Below are positions 45,648 to 56,167 of a DNA stretch of 64,000 nucleotides, piece by piece. Each line of letters starts with the position of its first letter. Within the stretch, counting starts at the first letter, position 1. This DNA is from Microbispora oryzae (lineage in GTDB: Bacteria > Actinomycetota > Actinomycetes > Streptosporangiales > Streptosporangiaceae), in contig NZ_JAFCNB010000001.1 of NCBI RefSeq assembly GCF_017896165.1, positions 558,001-622,000 on the forward strand. The letters are read 5' to 3'. The notes below the pieces were generated by a model. It saw nothing but the letters and a program-made list of their open reading frames with translations, ran no database searches and was not told the origin of the DNA. Position numbers and translations under genes: made by a program.

Positions 45648-46493
45648 GTGACCACGTTGCCGGACATCTCCCCCCACGCGCGGGATCGAGCCCGCGGCCG
45701 TACGGCGCTCGCGGCGGCGGGCGTGACCGCGACTGTGACGATCGCCGGGCTCGGGATCGTGCTGGCCTGCCGCGCCGGCGCCCATGACCTGACGGCCGGG
45801 CGGCCGGTGCGGCCGGCGGGCCCCCTCGGCGTCGCGGCCGCCGATCCCGCGACCGCGGCCCTTCCCGAACGCGCCCTTTCCGAACACGCTCAGCCCCAAC
45901 ACGCTCAGCCCCAACACGCTCAGCCCGAACACGCCGGCTGGGAGCGCGCCCAGCCCGCGCGTTCCCAGCCGGGACTGGCTCCCCCGGCGGCGGCCCTCGC
46001 GGACGGGCCGCTCCCGGCCCCTGCTCCGGCCGCTCCCTCCACCGCCCCTCCCACGGCATCCGTGCCTACGCCCGCCGCGCCCGCACCAGCCGCCCGTACG
46101 CCAGCCTCCTCCACATCAGCGGCTCCGGCACTCGCCGCCACGGCCCGGACCGGGCGAGGCGACGTGGACAACCGGCCGCACACCGTGTCATCGCCGCCGC
46201 CGCCGTTGTCACAGTCGCGGTCGGCGCCGTCGACTCGGTCGGCGCCGTCGACGCGGTCGGCGCCGTCGACGCACGCGACCGCAGGATCACCGGAGAGCCG
46301 GGCGACGGCGCGGCACCGCCCGGCGGAGGCGGATCGGGCTCGGGTGACGCCCACGGCCAAACCGGACCCGCCGCGACGAACGTCCGCGGAGCCGCAGGGT
46401 CCGCCGGGCCCTTCGGGCGATCCCTGCGCGCGCTTCCACGACCTGCGCCGGGACTACTGCTACCAGGTGCTCGACCGGCTCACCGGCAACTGA
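45648..46493 (+). CDS. Pro/Ala-rich single-pass envelope protein
   Basis: Protein of 281 residues starting with GTG (MTTLPDISPHARDRARGRT), with one hydrophobic segment at about 20-45 (ALAAAGVTATVTIAGLGIVL). The rest is a low-complexity external region rich in Pro, Ala, Ser and Thr, with two tandem repeats, one of pentapeptide (HAQPQ/HAQPE) and one of hexapeptide (RSAPST) type. It ends with a small Cys-containing tail (CARFHDLRRDYCYQVLDRL). No family is recognised; a cell-wall-spanning role is likely. The two Cys in the tail suggest a disulfide-linked knob. Confidence 0.55.
   Translation: MTTLPDISPHARDRARGRTALAAAGVTATVTIAGLGIVLACRAGAHDLTAGRPVRPAGPLGVAAADPATAALPERALSEHAQPQHAQPQHAQPEHAGWERAQPARSQPGLAPPAAALADGPLPAPAPAAPSTAPPTASVPTPAAPAPAARTPASSTSAAPALAATARTGRGDVDNRPHTVSSPPPPLSQSRSAPSTRSAPSTRSAPSTHATAGSPESRATARHRPAEADRARVTPTAKPDPPRRTSAEPQGPPGPSGDPCARFHDLRRDYCYQVLDRLTGN
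45882..45935 (+). repeat. In-frame 15-base tandem repeat
   Basis: Three units of the type CAACACGCTCAGCCC with a partial fourth encode HAQPQ/HAQPE in the Pro/Ala-rich protein. Confidence 0.88.
46218..46271 (+). repeat. In-frame 18-base tandem repeat
   Basis: Three units of CGGTCGGCGCCGTCGACG encode RSAPST three times. Confidence 0.88.
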
Positions 46494-46559
46494 CCGGGCT
46501 CACGTAGGAGCCGGCTCCGGAGTGGGACCCGGGCACGCGGGCCTCCGAGGCCGGAGCGC

Positions 46560-48056
46560 TCAGCCGGCCGAGCAGGCGGACGGCTCGGCGGGCGCGGGAG
46601 CCGGCCGGCCGATGGCCGGCATGCCGAGGCTGACGGCCCGGCCGCGCTCAGGCGCGCCCTGCCGGGCCTCCCACGCGTCGCCCGCCCGGGTCCGCCGTAC
46701 GGACATGACCTTGTCGGCGACCAGGTGGTGCGGGGCGGCGTAGGTCACCTCGACCGTCACCATGTCGCCCGGACGGGCGTCCGCGGCGGCGAGGTGGACG
46801 AGGCGGTTGTCGGCGGCCCGTCCCGACAGCCGCCGGGTCGCGTCGTCCTTGCGGCCCTCGCCCTCGGCGACCAGCACCTCCAGGACGCGCCCGACCTGGG
46901 ACCTGTTCTCCGCCCAGGAGATCTCCTCCTGGAGGGCGACCAGCCGCTCGTACCGCTCCTGGACGACCGCCTTGGGCACCTGGCCGTCCATCGTGGCGGC
47001 GGGGGTGCCGGGACGGATCGAGTACTGGAACGTGAAGGCGTTGGCGAAGCGGGCCTGCCGTACGACGTCGAGGGTCTGCTGGAAGTCGTCCTCGGTCTCC
47101 CCGGGGAAGCCCACGATGATGTCGGTCGAGATGGCCGCGTCGGGCATGGCGGCGCGGACCCGCTCGATGATCCCGAGGTAGCGGTCGGACCGGTACGACC
47201 GGCGCATCGCCCGCAGGACCCGGTCCGAGCCCGACTGGAGCGGCATGTGGAGCTGGTGCATGACGTTCGGCGTCTCGGCCATGGCCGCGATCACGTCGTC
47301 GGTGAAGGCCGCCGGATGCGGCGAGGTGAAGCGGACCCGCTCCAGCCCCTCGACGTCGCCGCAGGCCCGCAGCAGCTTGCCGAAGGCCAGCCGGTCGCCG
47401 AACTCCACGCCGTAGGTGTTGACGTTCTGGCCCAGCAGCGTGATCTCCAGGACGCCCTGGTCGACCAGCGTCCGGACCTCGCTGAGGATGTCGCCGGGAC
47501 GGCGGTCCTTCTCCTTGCCGCGCAGCGACGGGACGATGCAGAACGTGCAGGTGTTGTTGCATCCGACCGAGATCGCCACCCAGGCCGCGTAGGCGGACTC
47601 GCGCCTGCTCGGCAGCGTGGAGGGGAAGGTCTCCAGGGACTCCCTGATCTCGACCTGCGCCTCTTCGGCGACCCGGGCCCGCTCCAGCAGCACCGGCAGC
47701 GAGCCGATGTTGTGCGTGCCGAAGACCACGTCGACCCACGGTGCCTTGCGGACGATCTCGCCCTGGTCCTTCTGCGCCAGGCAGCCGCCGACCGCGATCT
47801 GCATGCCCCGGCGCGCCATCTTGATCGGGCGCAGGTGGCCCAGGTTGCCGTAGAGCCGGTTGTCCGCGTTCTCCCGCACCGCGCAGGTGTTGAACACGAC
47901 GACGTCCGCCGTGTCTCCCTCGGCGGCGCGGACATAGCCCGCGTCCTCCAGCAGCCCCGACAGGCGCTCGGAGTCGTGCACGTTCATCTGGCAGCCGTAG
48001 GTCCGCACCTCGTAGGTCCGGGTCACGTCCTCGGCGCCCTGAGTGGTCGCAGTCAT
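46560..48056 (-). CDS. miaB: tRNA-2-methylthio-N6-dimethylallyladenosine synthase
   Basis: Radical-SAM enzyme that adds a methylthio group to i6A37 of tRNA, following MiaA. It has 498 residues from the ATG at 48056 ([18 protein letters not shown]). The N-terminal cluster Cys are in [31 protein letters not shown] and [12 protein letters not shown]; the radical-SAM triad is [17 protein letters not shown] domain lies at the C-terminus ([20 protein letters not shown]), followed by a variable tail. The longer open frame to 49085 belongs to another strand's genes. It is divergent from gluA. Confidence 0.96.
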   Translation of the reverse strand: MTATTQGAEDVTRTYEVRTYGCQMNVHDSERLSGLLEDAGYVRAAEGDTADVVVFNTCAVRENADNRLYGNLGHLRPIKMARRGMQIAVGGCLAQKDQGEIVRKAPWVDVVFGTHNIGSLPVLLERARVAEEAQVEIRESLETFPSTLPSRRESAYAAWVAISVGCNNTCTFCIVPSLRGKEKDRRPGDILSEVRTLVDQGVLEITLLGQNVNTYGVEFGDRLAFGKLLRACGDVEGLERVRFTSPHPAAFTDDVIAAMAETPNVMHQLHMPLQSGSDRVLRAMRRSYRSDRYLGIIERVRAAMPDAAISTDIIVGFPGETEDDFQQTLDVVRQARFANAFTFQYSIRPGTPAATMDGQVPKAVVQERYERLVALQEEISWAENRSQVGRVLEVLVAEGEGRKDDATRRLSGRAADNRLVHLAAADARPGDMVTVEVTYAAPHHLVADKVMSVRRTRAGDAWEARQGAPERGRAVSLGMPAIGRPAPAPAEPSACSAG

Positions 48057-48162
48057 GGCACTACAAGCGTAGGCGCTCCCCCACCCGCTTCCGCACGGGA
48101 TCAGGGGTTGTCCACAGGTCCGCGGACGTCCGCGTTCCCGCCGACGCCGGGCCGTAATGTGA

Positions 48163-48172
48163 TCGGTACCGA
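48163..48172. promoter_or_regulatory. Short palindrome between miaB and gluA
   Basis: TCGGTACCGA lies about 45 bases before the gluA start. It is a candidate operator only. Confidence 0.25.
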
Positions 48173-48216
48173 CCGAATAGTGACGAGTCGTTATTGACGC
48201 CCCTACGTTGTTGACC

Positions 48217-48972
48217 ATGACGGAGACAGATGGATCCGCCCCGCTAGTCAGACTTGAGGGAGTCAACAAGCATTTCGGACCGCTGCACGTCCTCAAGGAC
48301 ATCGATCTGAGCGTGCGGCGCGGTGAGGTGGTCGTCGTCATCGGCCCCTCCGGCGGCGGCAAGTCCACGCTGTGCAGACTGATCAACAGGCTGGAGACGG
48401 CCGACTCCGGGACCATCACCTTCGACGGCCGGGAGCTCCCGGCGGAGGGCCGGGCGCTCGCCCAGCTCCGTTCCGAGGTCGGCATGGTCTTCCAGTCGTT
48501 CAACCTCTTCGCGCACAAGACGATCCTGGAGAACGTCACTCTCGGGCCGATCAAGGTCCGCGGGATTCCCCGGCAGCAGGCCGAGCAGCGCGGCAGGGAG
48601 CTGCTCGAACGGGTCGGCATCGCGTCGCAGGCGGCCAAGTATCCGGCCCAGCTCTCCGGCGGCCAGCAGCAGCGGACGGCGATCGCCCGCGCCCTGGCCA
48701 TGGACCCGAAGATGATCCTCTTCGACGAGCCGACCTCGGCCCTCGATCCCGAGATGGTCCAGGAGGTGCTCGACGTCATGATCGGCCTGGCCCGCGACGG
48801 CATGACGATGATGGTCGTCACCCACGAGATGGGTTTCGCCCGCCGGGCCGCCGACCGGGTGGTCTTCATGGCCGACGGCCAGATCGTCGAGGAGGGCGAG
48901 CCGTCGGAGTTCTTCAGCCGGCCCGGCACCGAGCGGGCCCGCGACTTCCTCTCCAAGATCCTTACGCACTGA
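48217..48972 (+). CDS. gluA: Glutamate ABC transporter ATP-binding protein
   Basis: ATPase of a polar amino-acid importer, closest to the actinobacterial GluABCD glutamate system. It has 251 residues from the ATG at 48217 ([20 protein letters not shown]). Motifs are Walker [11 protein letters not shown]-loop [12 protein letters not shown], signature LSGGQQQ and Walker [15 protein letters not shown], and the H-loop [20 protein letters not shown]. It is first in gluA-gluB-gluC-gluD. Its stop lies inside a diverged 19/20-base duplication. Confidence 0.93.
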   Translation: MTETDGSAPLVRLEGVNKHFGPLHVLKDIDLSVRRGEVVVVIGPSGGGKSTLCRLINRLETADSGTITFDGRELPAEGRALAQLRSEVGMVFQSFNLFAHKTILENVTLGPIKVRGIPRQQAEQRGRELLERVGIASQAAKYPAQLSGGQQQRTAIARALAMDPKMILFDEPTSALDPEMVQEVLDVMIGLARDGMTMMVVTHEMGFARRAADRVVFMADGQIVEEGEPSEFFSRPGTERARDFLSKILTH

Positions 48973-48994
48973 CCAGATCCCCACGCACCGAACC
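48956..48994 (+). repeat. 19/20-base duplication over the gluA stop
   Basis: AGATCCTTACGCACTGACC (containing the stop) is followed by AGATCCCCACGCACCGAACC. Both share AGATCC and ACGCAC. Confidence 0.6.
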
Positions 48995-49039
48995 GCTCAG
49001 CCCGACAGCTGATCCCCCCACCATCGAAAGGTGACGCAG

Positions 49040-49873
49040 ATGCGATTCGGCACCTGCATGCTCGTGCTCGCGGCCATGGCCACAAGCCTCACCGCCTGCG
49101 CCAACTCGGGAGCCAGTTCCATCGTCGACAAGGCGAAGGACGACAAGAAGCTGACCATCGGCATCAAGATCGACCAGCCCGGGTGGGGCCTGAAGAAACC
49201 CGACGGCACCTACGAGGGCATGGACGTCGACGTCGCGCGCTACATCGCCAAGGAGCTCGGGGTGCCCGAGAGCGGCATCACGTTCAAGGAGGCCCAGTCG
49301 GCCAACCGTGAGCCGTTCATCCAGCAGGGCCAGGTCGACATGGTCCTGGCGACCTACTCGATCACCGATGAGCGCAAGAAGAAGATCTCCTTCGCCGGGC
49401 CGTACCTGGTGACGGGGCAGGACATCCTCGTCCGCGCGGACGACACCTCGATCACCGGCGAGGACTCGCTTAAGGACAAGAAGGTCTGTGGCGCGCAGGG
49501 CTCGTCCTCGCCCAAGCGGCTCGCGGACAAGTTCGGCCCCGACTGGGAGTCCAAGAACCTCACCCAGCAGCAGGGGTACGGCGCCTGCCTGCCGCTGTTG
49601 CAGAACAAGCAGGTCGACGCCATCTCCACCGACGCGACCATCCTGGCCGGCTTCGCCAAGCAGTTGCCCGGTCAGTTCAAGCTGGTCGGCCAGCCGTTCT
49701 CGACCGAGAAGTACGGCGTCGGGCTGAAGATGGACGACAAGGCCGGGCGCGACGCGATCAACAACGCGCTGGATAAGATGTTCAAGGACGGAACCTGGCG
49801 GAAGATCGTCGACGCCAACCTCGGCGAGTTCGGCAAGTTCTTCGCCACCCCGCCTCCTCTGGAGCGCTACTGA
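49040..49873 (+). CDS. gluB: Glutamate-binding lipoprotein of the importer
   Basis: Extracytoplasmic glutamate-binding protein of 277 residues from the ATG at 49040 ([20 protein letters not shown]); GAAAGG precedes it, and the GTG at 49031 is less likely. The lipobox is LTAC. The SBP_bac_3 features are [37 protein letters not shown] and [20 protein letters not shown]. The two cysteines in [14 protein letters not shown] and YGACLPLLQ probably form a disulfide. It follows gluA by 67 bases. Confidence 0.92.
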   Translation: MRFGTCMLVLAAMATSLTACANSGASSIVDKAKDDKKLTIGIKIDQPGWGLKKPDGTYEGMDVDVARYIAKELGVPESGITFKEAQSANREPFIQQGQVDMVLATYSITDERKKKISFAGPYLVTGQDILVRADDTSITGEDSLKDKKVCGAQGSSSPKRLADKFGPDWESKNLTQQQGYGACLPLLQNKQVDAISTDATILAGFAKQLPGQFKLVGQPFSTEKYGVGLKMDDKAGRDAINNALDKMFKDGTWRKIVDANLGEFGKFFATPPPLERY

Positions 49874-49900
49874 CGCCCGGCGGGCTGAGAGGAGGTCGCG

Positions 49901-50572
49901 GTGGAGGCCGTCGTCGATGAGCTTCCCGTCATCCTGCACGCCTTCTGGCTGACGGTGCGGCTCACGGTCATCAGCGGGCTGATCGCGCTGGCCTGGGGGA
50001 CCGTGCTCGCGGCCATGCGGGTCAGCCCCCTGCCCGTCCTGCGGGCGGCCGCCGCGATCTACGTCAACGTCCTGCGCAACACCCCGCTGACCCTGATCAT
50101 CGTCTTCTGCGGCCTCGGCCTCGGCACGGTGATGGACGTCCAGTTCTCCCGGGACGACCTGTCGGTCAACAACTTCTGGTTGTCCACGATCGGGCTGTCC
50201 GCGTACACCGCCGCTTTCGTCTGCGAGGTGATCCGCTCCGGCGTCAACACGGTGCCGATGGGGCAGGCGGAGGCGGCCAGGTCGATCGGGCTGACGTTCC
50301 TGCAGACGCTCCGCCTGGTGATCCTCCCCCAGGCGGTGCGGGCGGTCATCGCGCCGCTCGGCAGCCTGCTGATCGCGCTGACCAAGAACACCACGGTCGC
50401 CGCGGCCATCGGCGTCGCCGAGGCGGCGCTGCGCATGAAGAACCTCTTCGACGCCCACGGAGACGCCGTGATCCCGCTGTTCCTGGGCTTCGCCGCCGGG
50501 TTCGTCGTGCTGACCCTCCCCGTCGGCCTGCTGTTCGGCTGGCTGTCCCGGCGCCTGGCGGTGGCCCGATGA
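49901..50572 (+). CDS. gluC: Glutamate ABC transporter permease 1
   Basis: Polar amino-acid permease of 223 residues starting GTG (VEAVVDELPVILHAFWLTVR), with GAGAGGAGG upstream. Several membrane helices surround the EAA loop (GMGQAEAARSIGLTFLQTLR-like, here PMGQAEAARSIGLTFLQTLR). It begins 28 bases after gluB and overlaps gluD by ATGA, so the two permeases are made in equal amounts. Confidence 0.92.
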   Translation: MEAVVDELPVILHAFWLTVRLTVISGLIALAWGTVLAAMRVSPLPVLRAAAAIYVNVLRNTPLTLIIVFCGLGLGTVMDVQFSRDDLSVNNFWLSTIGLSAYTAAFVCEVIRSGVNTVPMGQAEAARSIGLTFLQTLRLVILPQAVRAVIAPLGSLLIALTKNTTVAAAIGVAEAALRMKNLFDAHGDAVIPLFLGFAAGFVVLTLPVGLLFGWLSRRLAVAR

Positions 50573-51459
50573 GCGCGGCGACCGGGACGGGCCGGGCCAC
50601 GGTCCTGTACGACGCGCCCGGCCCGCGCACCCGGCTCCGCAACAACGTCCTCACGCTGCTGTTCGGTGCGGCCCTGCTGCTCGTGGCCTATCTCGTCTGG
50701 GCCAAGTTCGACGAGAAGGGCCAGTGGAACGGCAAGCTCTGGCGGCCGTTCCTGGAGGCCGACACCTGGACCGAGCTGATCCTCCCCGGTCTGCGCAACA
50801 CGCTGTCGGCGGCGGCCGTGGCCGCCGTGCTGGCCCTGGTCTTCGGCGCCGTGTTCGGCATCGGCCGCCTGTCTGAGCATCGATGGGTGCGGATCCCGGC
50901 GGGCGTGGTCGTCGAGGTCTTCCGGGCGATCCCGCTGCTCATGCTGATCTTCTTCGCGCAGTACGGCGGCAGCCTCGCCGGGCTGATCGTGACGGAGTTC
51001 ACGGCCGTGGTCTTCGGGCTGATGCTCTACAACGGCTCGGTCCTGGCGGAGATCGTCAGGGCCGGGATCCTGGCGGTGCCCAAGGGCCAGGCCGAGGCGG
51101 GCTATGCCATGGGCCTGCGGAAGAACCAGGTCATGCGGCTGATCCTGCTGCCGCAGGCGGTGACGGCGATGATGCCGGCCATCGTCAGCCAGCTCGTCGT
51201 GCTGCTCAAGGACACCGCGCTCGGGTTCATCGTGGCCTACGCCGACCTGCTGAACGCCGGGGCCCGGGTGGTGCCGGCCAACTTCTCCAATCTGATCCCC
51301 TCGGTCATCGTCATCGCGGCCATCTACATCGCGATCAACCTCGCCCTGGGTTATCTGGCCACCTGGCTCGAACGGCGCTCCCGGCGCAGCCCCAGGTCCA
51401 CCGCCGTTCCCGCCGTACCGGAGGGCGCGGCCGGGGACGAGGTGACCCTCGCCCGCTGA
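50569..51459 (+). CDS. gluD: Glutamate ABC transporter permease 2
   Basis: Second permease of the GluABCD importer, 296 residues. It has a longer N-terminal cytoplasmic head (MSAATGTGRATVLYDAPGPR) and helix 1 (VLTLLFGAALLLVAYLVWAKF), then the permease core with EAA segment VPKGQAEAGYAMGLRKNQVM. The C-terminal tail is charged and Ala/Pro-rich. The longer head with an early helix is typical of GluD. It overlaps gluC by four bases. Confidence 0.92.
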   Translation: MSAATGTGRATVLYDAPGPRTRLRNNVLTLLFGAALLLVAYLVWAKFDEKGQWNGKLWRPFLEADTWTELILPGLRNTLSAAAVAAVLALVFGAVFGIGRLSEHRWVRIPAGVVVEVFRAIPLLMLIFFAQYGGSLAGLIVTEFTAVVFGLMLYNGSVLAEIVRAGILAVPKGQAEAGYAMGLRKNQVMRLILLPQAVTAMMPAIVSQLVVLLKDTALGFIVAYADLLNAGARVVPANFSNLIPSVIVIAAIYIAINLALGYLATWLERRSRRSPRSTAVPAVPEGAAGDEVTLAR

Positions 51460-51585
51460 GATCCCCGCCCGCCGGGATCGGCCCCCTCCGGGCGGCCTGG
51501 CCGGCGGGGTCGTCCGGCCGGGTCAAGGGAACTTTGCCGTGTCGCTGGTGGCGGCGTCCCGTCCGCCCGCCCGATATTGGGCGGC

Positions 51586-52347
51586 GTGTGGCGTGTCGTT
51601 GCCGTGGTGTCGTGCCTGGCCGCCGCGTTCCTGACCACCTCGTGCGGGGACGACGGCGGCCTCGTCATCGCCGTGCAGCCGGGACGGCCCGGCCTCGTCA
51701 CCCGCCTGCCCGACGGCTCGTTCGCCGGTTTCGACATCGCGGTGGCGCAGTACGTCGCCCGGGATCTGGGCTACCGCGACGACCAGCTCCACTACACGCT
51801 CGACCCGGCCGGAGCCGACCTGGTGCTCGGGGCCCCGATCGGCCGGGCGCCCGGCCCGGTGGCGGGCCCCTACCTCGTGACCAGCACCGAAGTGCTCGTA
51901 CGGGCCGGTGATCTGTCCATCACCCGGATCCGCGACCTGGCGCGCAAACGGGTGTGCGGCACGGCGGGCTCCTCCCGGCGGCTCGTCGCGAGATTCGGCG
52001 ACACCTGGAAGAAGCTGTTCCTCGCCCAGGCCAACGTGCCGGCGGCGTGCGCACCGCTGCTCACGGACGGCAGGACCGACGCCATCGTGGCCGAGGCGCC
52101 CGTGCTGGCCGGGCTGGAGGCACAGTATCCAGGGAGGTTCCGGTTCAGCGGCAGGCCGCTGGAGAGCGACCGGTACGGCATCCGCACGGCGTCCCCCGGG
52201 CTGCGCGACCAGGTGAACGAGGCGCTGCGGCACATGTTCGACGACGGGACCTGGAAGCGGGCCGTCATCGACCACCTCGGCGTGCTCGCCACCCGGTACG
52301 CCTCTCCCCCGGCCCTGGACGGGGCCGCGGCCCGCGACCCCGCCTGA
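51586..52347 (+). CDS. Second, divergent glutamate-binding-like lipoprotein
   Basis: Paralogue of GluB, about 253 residues from the GTG at 51586 (VWRVVAVVSCLAAAFLTTSC); a TTG at 51577 is an alternative and neither has a strong ribosome site. The lipobox is LTTSC. It keeps LVIAVQPGRPGLVTRLPDGS, GFDIAVAQYVARDLGYRDDQ, the VCGTAGSSRRLVARFG and AACAPLL cysteine pair, and ALRHMFDDGTWKRAVIDHLG. It lacks the KKP and [15 protein letters not shown] segment of GluB. It follows gluD by about 125 bases and may serve the same permease for another ligand. Confidence 0.8.
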   Translation: MWRVVAVVSCLAAAFLTTSCGDDGGLVIAVQPGRPGLVTRLPDGSFAGFDIAVAQYVARDLGYRDDQLHYTLDPAGADLVLGAPIGRAPGPVAGPYLVTSTEVLVRAGDLSITRIRDLARKRVCGTAGSSRRLVARFGDTWKKLFLAQANVPAACAPLLTDGRTDAIVAEAPVLAGLEAQYPGRFRFSGRPLESDRYGIRTASPGLRDQVNEALRHMFDDGTWKRAVIDHLGVLATRYASPPALDGAAARDPA

Positions 52348-52359
52348 TCGGACCGGACG

Positions 52360-53985
52360 TCAGCGGGCGAACTCGGTGGCCCGCGACTCCCGGACGACCG
52401 TGATCCGGATCTGGCCGGGGTAGGTCAGCTCCTCCTCGACCTGCTTGGCCACGTCCCTGGCGATGACCTGGGCCTGGATGTCGTCGACCCCGTCGGGCCG
52501 GACCATGACCCTGATCTCCCGGCCGGCCTGCATGGCGAACACCTTCTCGACCCCGTCGTAGGACTGGGCGATCTCCTCCAGCCGCTCCAGCCGCTTGACG
52601 TACGCCTCCAGCGACTCGCGCCGGGCACCGGGGCGGCTGCCGCTGATGGCGTCGGCCGCCTGGGTCAGGACGGCCTCGACCGTGCGGACCTCGACCTCGT
52701 TGTGATGGGCCTCGATGGCGTGGACGACGTCCTCAATCTCGCCGTAGCGCCGGGCGATCTCCGCGCCGATCATGGCGTGACTGCCCTCGACCTCGTGGGT
52801 CAGCGCCTTGCCGATGTCGTGAAGGAGGGCGCACCGCTTCACCAGGTCGCGGTCGAGCCGCAGCTCGGCGGCCATGATGCCGGCGATGTGGGCCGACTCG
52901 ATCAGGTGCTTCAGCACGTTCTGCCCGTAGGACGTGCGGTAGCGCAGCTGGCCGAGCAGCGTGACCAGCTCGGGGTGCATCTCGGTGATGCCGAGCTCGA
53001 CGAGGGCGTCCTCACCGGCGCGCACGCACAGGTCGCGCACCTCGGCCTTGCTGCGCTCGTGCGCCTCCTCGATGCGCTGGGGGTGGATGCGCCCGTCGAG
53101 GACGAGCTTCTCCAGCGTCAGCCGGGCCGTCTCCCGGCGCACCGGGTCGAAGCAGGACAGCAGCACGGCCTCGGGGGTGTCGTCGATGATCAGGTTGACG
53201 CCGGTGGTGGACTCGAAGGCCCGGATGTTGCGGCCCTCCCGGCCGATGATGCGGCCCTTCATCTCATCGCCGGGCAGGTGCAGCACGCTCACCACCGACT
53301 CGGCGGTCTGCTCGGTCGCCACCCGCTGAACCGCCAGCGTCACGATCTTGCAGGCGCGCTTCTCGCCCTCCTTGCGGGCCTCGCTCTCGATCTCCCGGAC
53401 GATCAGCGCCGCCTCGCGCTTGGCCTGGTTCTCGATCTCCTTGACCAGCTCGCCCTTGGCCTGGTCGGCGGTGAGGCCGGCGACCCGCTCCAAGATCTCC
53501 CTGCGCCGTTCCCCGACCCGCTCCAGGTCCTCACGGCGATCCGCCAGCTCGGTCTCGGTCTCGGCGAGCTTGCGCGCCCGCTCGGCCTGCCGCCGGGCCT
53601 CCTCGTCGAGGCGCTGCTCCCGCTCGGCCAGCCGGCTCTCCCGGCGTTCGAGATCGGACCTGAGCTCCTTGAGCTCGCTCTTGAGGAGGCGGGACTCGTC
53701 CTCGACCTCCTTGCGCATGGAGGCCGCGTTTTCGGCCAGGCCCTCCGACCTGCGGAGGATCTCTCCCGCCTCCTGCTCCGCCTTGCTGCGGATCTGCTCG
53801 GCGTCGCGCCGCGCCTGCTCAAGCTCCTCGTTGACCATGGACTTGACCTCGGCCAGCTGCTCCGGGGTCGGACCGGCGGCCGGAGCCATGCCGCTGGTGC
53901 GGCGGACCACTATGACAAGGGCGGCGATCACAACGAGAGCCAACAACACCACCGCAACCGCCAGAATGATCACGATCGCGTTCAT
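52360..53985 (-). CDS. rny: Ribonuclease Y
   Basis: Membrane-anchored endoribonuclease that starts mRNA decay. It has 541 residues starting [20 protein letters not shown]. An N-terminal membrane helix (1-27) is followed by a long coiled coil (35-200, charged Glu/Arg-rich), a KH domain (about 215-280, [16 protein letters not shown]) and an HD domain (about 330-430, [20 protein letters not shown]). The C-terminal region is normal. It is downstream of recX on the same strand with 290 bases between them. It converges on the GluB-like gene with 12 bases between ends. Confidence 0.96.
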   Translation of the reverse strand: MNAIVIILAVAVVLLALVVIAALVIVVRRTSGMAPAAGPTPEQLAEVKSMVNEELEQARRDAEQIRSKAEQEAGEILRRSEGLAENAASMRKEVEDESRLLKSELKELRSDLERRESRLAEREQRLDEEARRQAERARKLAETETELADRREDLERVGERRREILERVAGLTADQAKGELVKEIENQAKREAALIVREIESEARKEGEKRACKIVTLAVQRVATEQTAESVVSVLHLPGDEMKGRIIGREGRNIRAFESTTGVNLIIDDTPEAVLLSCFDPVRRETARLTLEKLVLDGRIHPQRIEEAHERSKAEVRDLCVRAGEDALVELGITEMHPELVTLLGQLRYRTSYGQNVLKHLIESAHIAGIMAAELRLDRDLVKRCALLHDIGKALTHEVEGSHAMIGAEIARRYGEIEDVVHAIEAHHNEVEVRTVEAVLTQAADAISGSRPGARRESLEAYVKRLERLEEIAQSYDGVEKVFAMQAGREIRVMVRPDGVDDIQAQVIARDVAKQVEEELTYPGQIRITVVRESRATEFAR

Positions 53986-54275
53986 GCTCGCTCACCCCTC
54001 TCGCCTCACTAAGAGTCTCCCGACGAGGGGTCACACGCGCAGCACGGCCAGACCCGGTGGCGTCACCAGGACAAATATCGTCGCGCTCCCACCGGCACCG
54101 GAAGGGGCGTCGCGGTATGGGCCCGAAGGCCCGTCAACTTGTCTCGTCCGTCGTGCACCGTTATTGGGAAACCGCGGCTGCGGGGTAACTCCTCACTCCG
54201 GTCGAGATTAAGCGTCAGAGAGGTAACGAGCAAGCAAAGGTGGCCTGTCAAGCGACATTCGACCGGTGTTCTCAG

Positions 54276-55058
54276 TCATATCGGGCCGTCAGGGAGATCT
54301 TCCGGCTCGACGCCCTCCGCTTCCAGCGCCTCACGGACGATCCGGAACGCCAGGCCCGGCGAGTAGCCCTTCCGCGCCAGCATCCCGGCCAGTCTCCGGA
54401 TCCTGGCCTGGGGATCCGCGCCGCGGGTGGTGGCGAGCTTCCGGCGCACCAGAGCACGGGCGGTCTCGGCCTCCTGCTCCGGATCGAGCTGGTCGACCGC
54501 CTCCTTGACCGTCTCCTCGTCGACCCCGCGATGCCGCAGCTCCTGCGCGAGCGCGCGGCGGGCCAGGCCGCGGCCGGCGTGACGGGAGCTGACCCAGGCC
54601 GCCGCGAACGCCTCGTCGTCGATGAGCCCGACCTCGGAGAACCGTTCGAGCACGGACTCCGCCGCCCACTCCGGCACCGCACGCCGGCGCAGGGCATCGG
54701 CGAGCTGGGCCCGGGTCCGCGGCGCCATGGTCAGCAGCCTGAGACAGATCGCCCTCGCCACCGACTCCGGATCGGCGTCCGGCTCCTCGGAGACCCGCTT
54801 TCTGGAAGCCTGCTTTCTGGAGTCGGGCTCCCTGAAGTCGGGCTCCCTGAAGTCGGGCTCCCTGAAGTCGGGCTCCCTGAAGTCCGGCTCCTCGGCGGGC
54901 GGCGGATACTCCGCCGGTCCGTCCGGAAACCACCCCGAGCGCTCGCGCCGGCGGCCCCGCCCCGGCTCGGCGCCGTGAGGCTCCACCGGGCTCCACGGGC
55001 CGGAGGTCCAGTCCCCCGGCCGGGGCTCGCCCGGCCGGGGAATCTCATCCCGCCGCAT
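54276..55058 (-). CDS. recX: RecA regulator RecX
   Basis: Modulates RecA filaments by binding in their groove. It has 260 residues starting MRRDEIPRPGEPRPGDWTSG, against about 150-190 for most RecX. The N-terminal 110 residues are low-complexity and contain a REPDF pentapeptide repeat. The RecX helical-repeat core runs from about residue 105 (AICLRLLTMAPRTRAQLADAL, VPEWAAESVLERFSEVGLID, RALAQELRHRGVDEETVKEA). It starts 8 bases after the recA stop, so it is co-transcribed and under the same SOS control. Confidence 0.92.
   Translation of the reverse strand: MRRDEIPRPGEPRPGDWTSGPWSPVEPHGAEPGRGRRRERSGWFPDGPAEYPPPAEEPDFREPDFREPDFREPDFREPDSRKQASRKRVSEEPDADPESVARAICLRLLTMAPRTRAQLADALRRRAVPEWAAESVLERFSEVGLIDDEAFAAAWVSSRHAGRGLARRALAQELRHRGVDEETVKEAVDQLDPEQEAETARALVRRKLATTRGADPQARIRRLAGMLARKGYSPGLAFRIVREALEAEGVEPEDLPDGPI
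54825..54884 (-). repeat. In-frame 15-base tandem repeat in recX
   Basis: Four perfect units of GGGCTCCCTGAAGTC (plus-strand view) encode the repeated REPDF pentapeptide in the RecX N-terminal extension. Confidence 0.93.
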
Positions 55059-55066
55059 GGCCGCGA

Positions 55067-56167
55067 TCAGACGTCACCGGGCTTGGGCGCGGCAGCGCTC
55101 TTCGACCCCCGCCCGGAGGGCGCGGCGGCGGGAGCCGGCGGAGCGGGCGGGGTGTCGCCGGGGACGTCGAGACGCGGCCCGACCCCCAGCTTCTCCTTGA
55201 TCTTCTTCTCGATCTCGTTGGCGATGTCCGGGTTGTTCTTCAGGAAGTTACGGGCGTTCTCCTTGCCCTGGCCCAGCTGGTCGCCCTCGTACGTGTACCA
55301 GGCGCCGGCCTTGCGCACGAACCCGTGCTCGACGCCCATGTCGATCAGGCCGCCCTCACGGGAGATGCCGGCTCCGTAGAGGATGTCGAAATCGGCCTGC
55401 CGGAAGGGCGGGGCCATCTTGTTCTTGACCACCTTCACCCGGGTGCGGTTGCCGACCGGCTCGGTGCCGTCCTTGAGGGTCTCGATCCGCCGGACGTCGA
55501 GGCGGACGGAGGCGTAGAACTTCAGCGCCTTGCCACCGGTGGTGGTCTCGGGCGAGCCGAACATCACGCCGATCTTCTCGCGCAGCTGGTTGATGAAGAT
55601 CGCAGTCGTCCGGGTCTGGTTGAGCGCGCCCGCGATCTTACGCAGGGCCTGGGACATCAGGCGGGCCTGCAGGCCGACGTGACTGTCGCCCATCTCGCCC
55701 TCGATCTCGGCCTTGGGCACCAGCGCGGCCACCGAGTCGATGACGATGATGTCCACCGCGCCCGAGCGGATCAGCATGTCGGCGATCTCGAGGGCCTGCT
55801 CACCGGTGTCGGGCTGGGAGACCAGGAGGGCGTCGACGTCGACGCCCAGCTTCTTCGCGTACTCGGGGTCGAGCGCGTGCTCGGCGTCGATGAAGGCCGC
55901 GATCCCGCCGCCCCGCTGGGCGTTGGCGACGGCGTGCAGCGAGACCGTGGTCTTTCCGGAGGACTCCGGCCCGTAGACCTCGACGATCCGGCCCCGGGGA
56001 TAACCGCCGATGCCGAGGGCGACGTCGAGGGAGATCGAGCCGGTGGGGATGACCTCGACCGGGGCCCGCGCGTCGTCACCGAGGCGCATGACGGAGCCCT
56101 TGCCGAACTGCCGCTCGATCTGTGCGAGGGCGGTCTCAAGGGCCTTCTCGCGGTCAGTGATTGCCAT
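55067..56167 (-). CDS. recA: Recombinase RecA
   Basis: ATP-dependent strand-exchange protein and co-protease for LexA. It has 366 residues starting [20 protein letters not shown]. Walker A is GPESSGKT, the Walker B region is [11 protein letters not shown], and loop L1/L2 segments lie around [20 protein letters not shown] and [20 protein letters not shown]. The C-terminus has the family KKIKEKLG then an Ala/Pro tail. No intein is inserted. An SOS box with a -10 element lies 133-154 bases upstream, and recX follows directly. Confidence 0.98.
   Translation of the reverse strand: MAITDREKALETALAQIERQFGKGSVMRLGDDARAPVEVIPTGSISLDVALGIGGYPRGRIVEVYGPESSGKTTVSLHAVANAQRGGGIAAFIDAEHALDPEYAKKLGVDVDALLVSQPDTGEQALEIADMLIRSGAVDIIVIDSVAALVPKAEIEGEMGDSHVGLQARLMSQALRKIAGALNQTRTTAIFINQLREKIGVMFGSPETTTGGKALKFYASVRLDVRRIETLKDGTEPVGNRTRVKVVKNKMAPPFRQADFDILYGAGISREGGLIDMGVEHGFVRKAGAWYTYEGDQLGQGKENARNFLKNNPDIANEIEKKIKEKLGVGPRLDVPGDTPPAPPAPAAAPSGRGSKSAAAPKPGDV

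Noticed and set aside
46560..49085. An 841-codon extended version of miaB
   Set aside because: The first 343 residues lie opposite gluA and have no family match. The real miaB starts at 48056.
51500..51585. A possible extended start for the second glutamate-binding-like protein at TTG 51577
   Set aside because: No better ribosome site than the GTG at 51586; kept only as an alternative.
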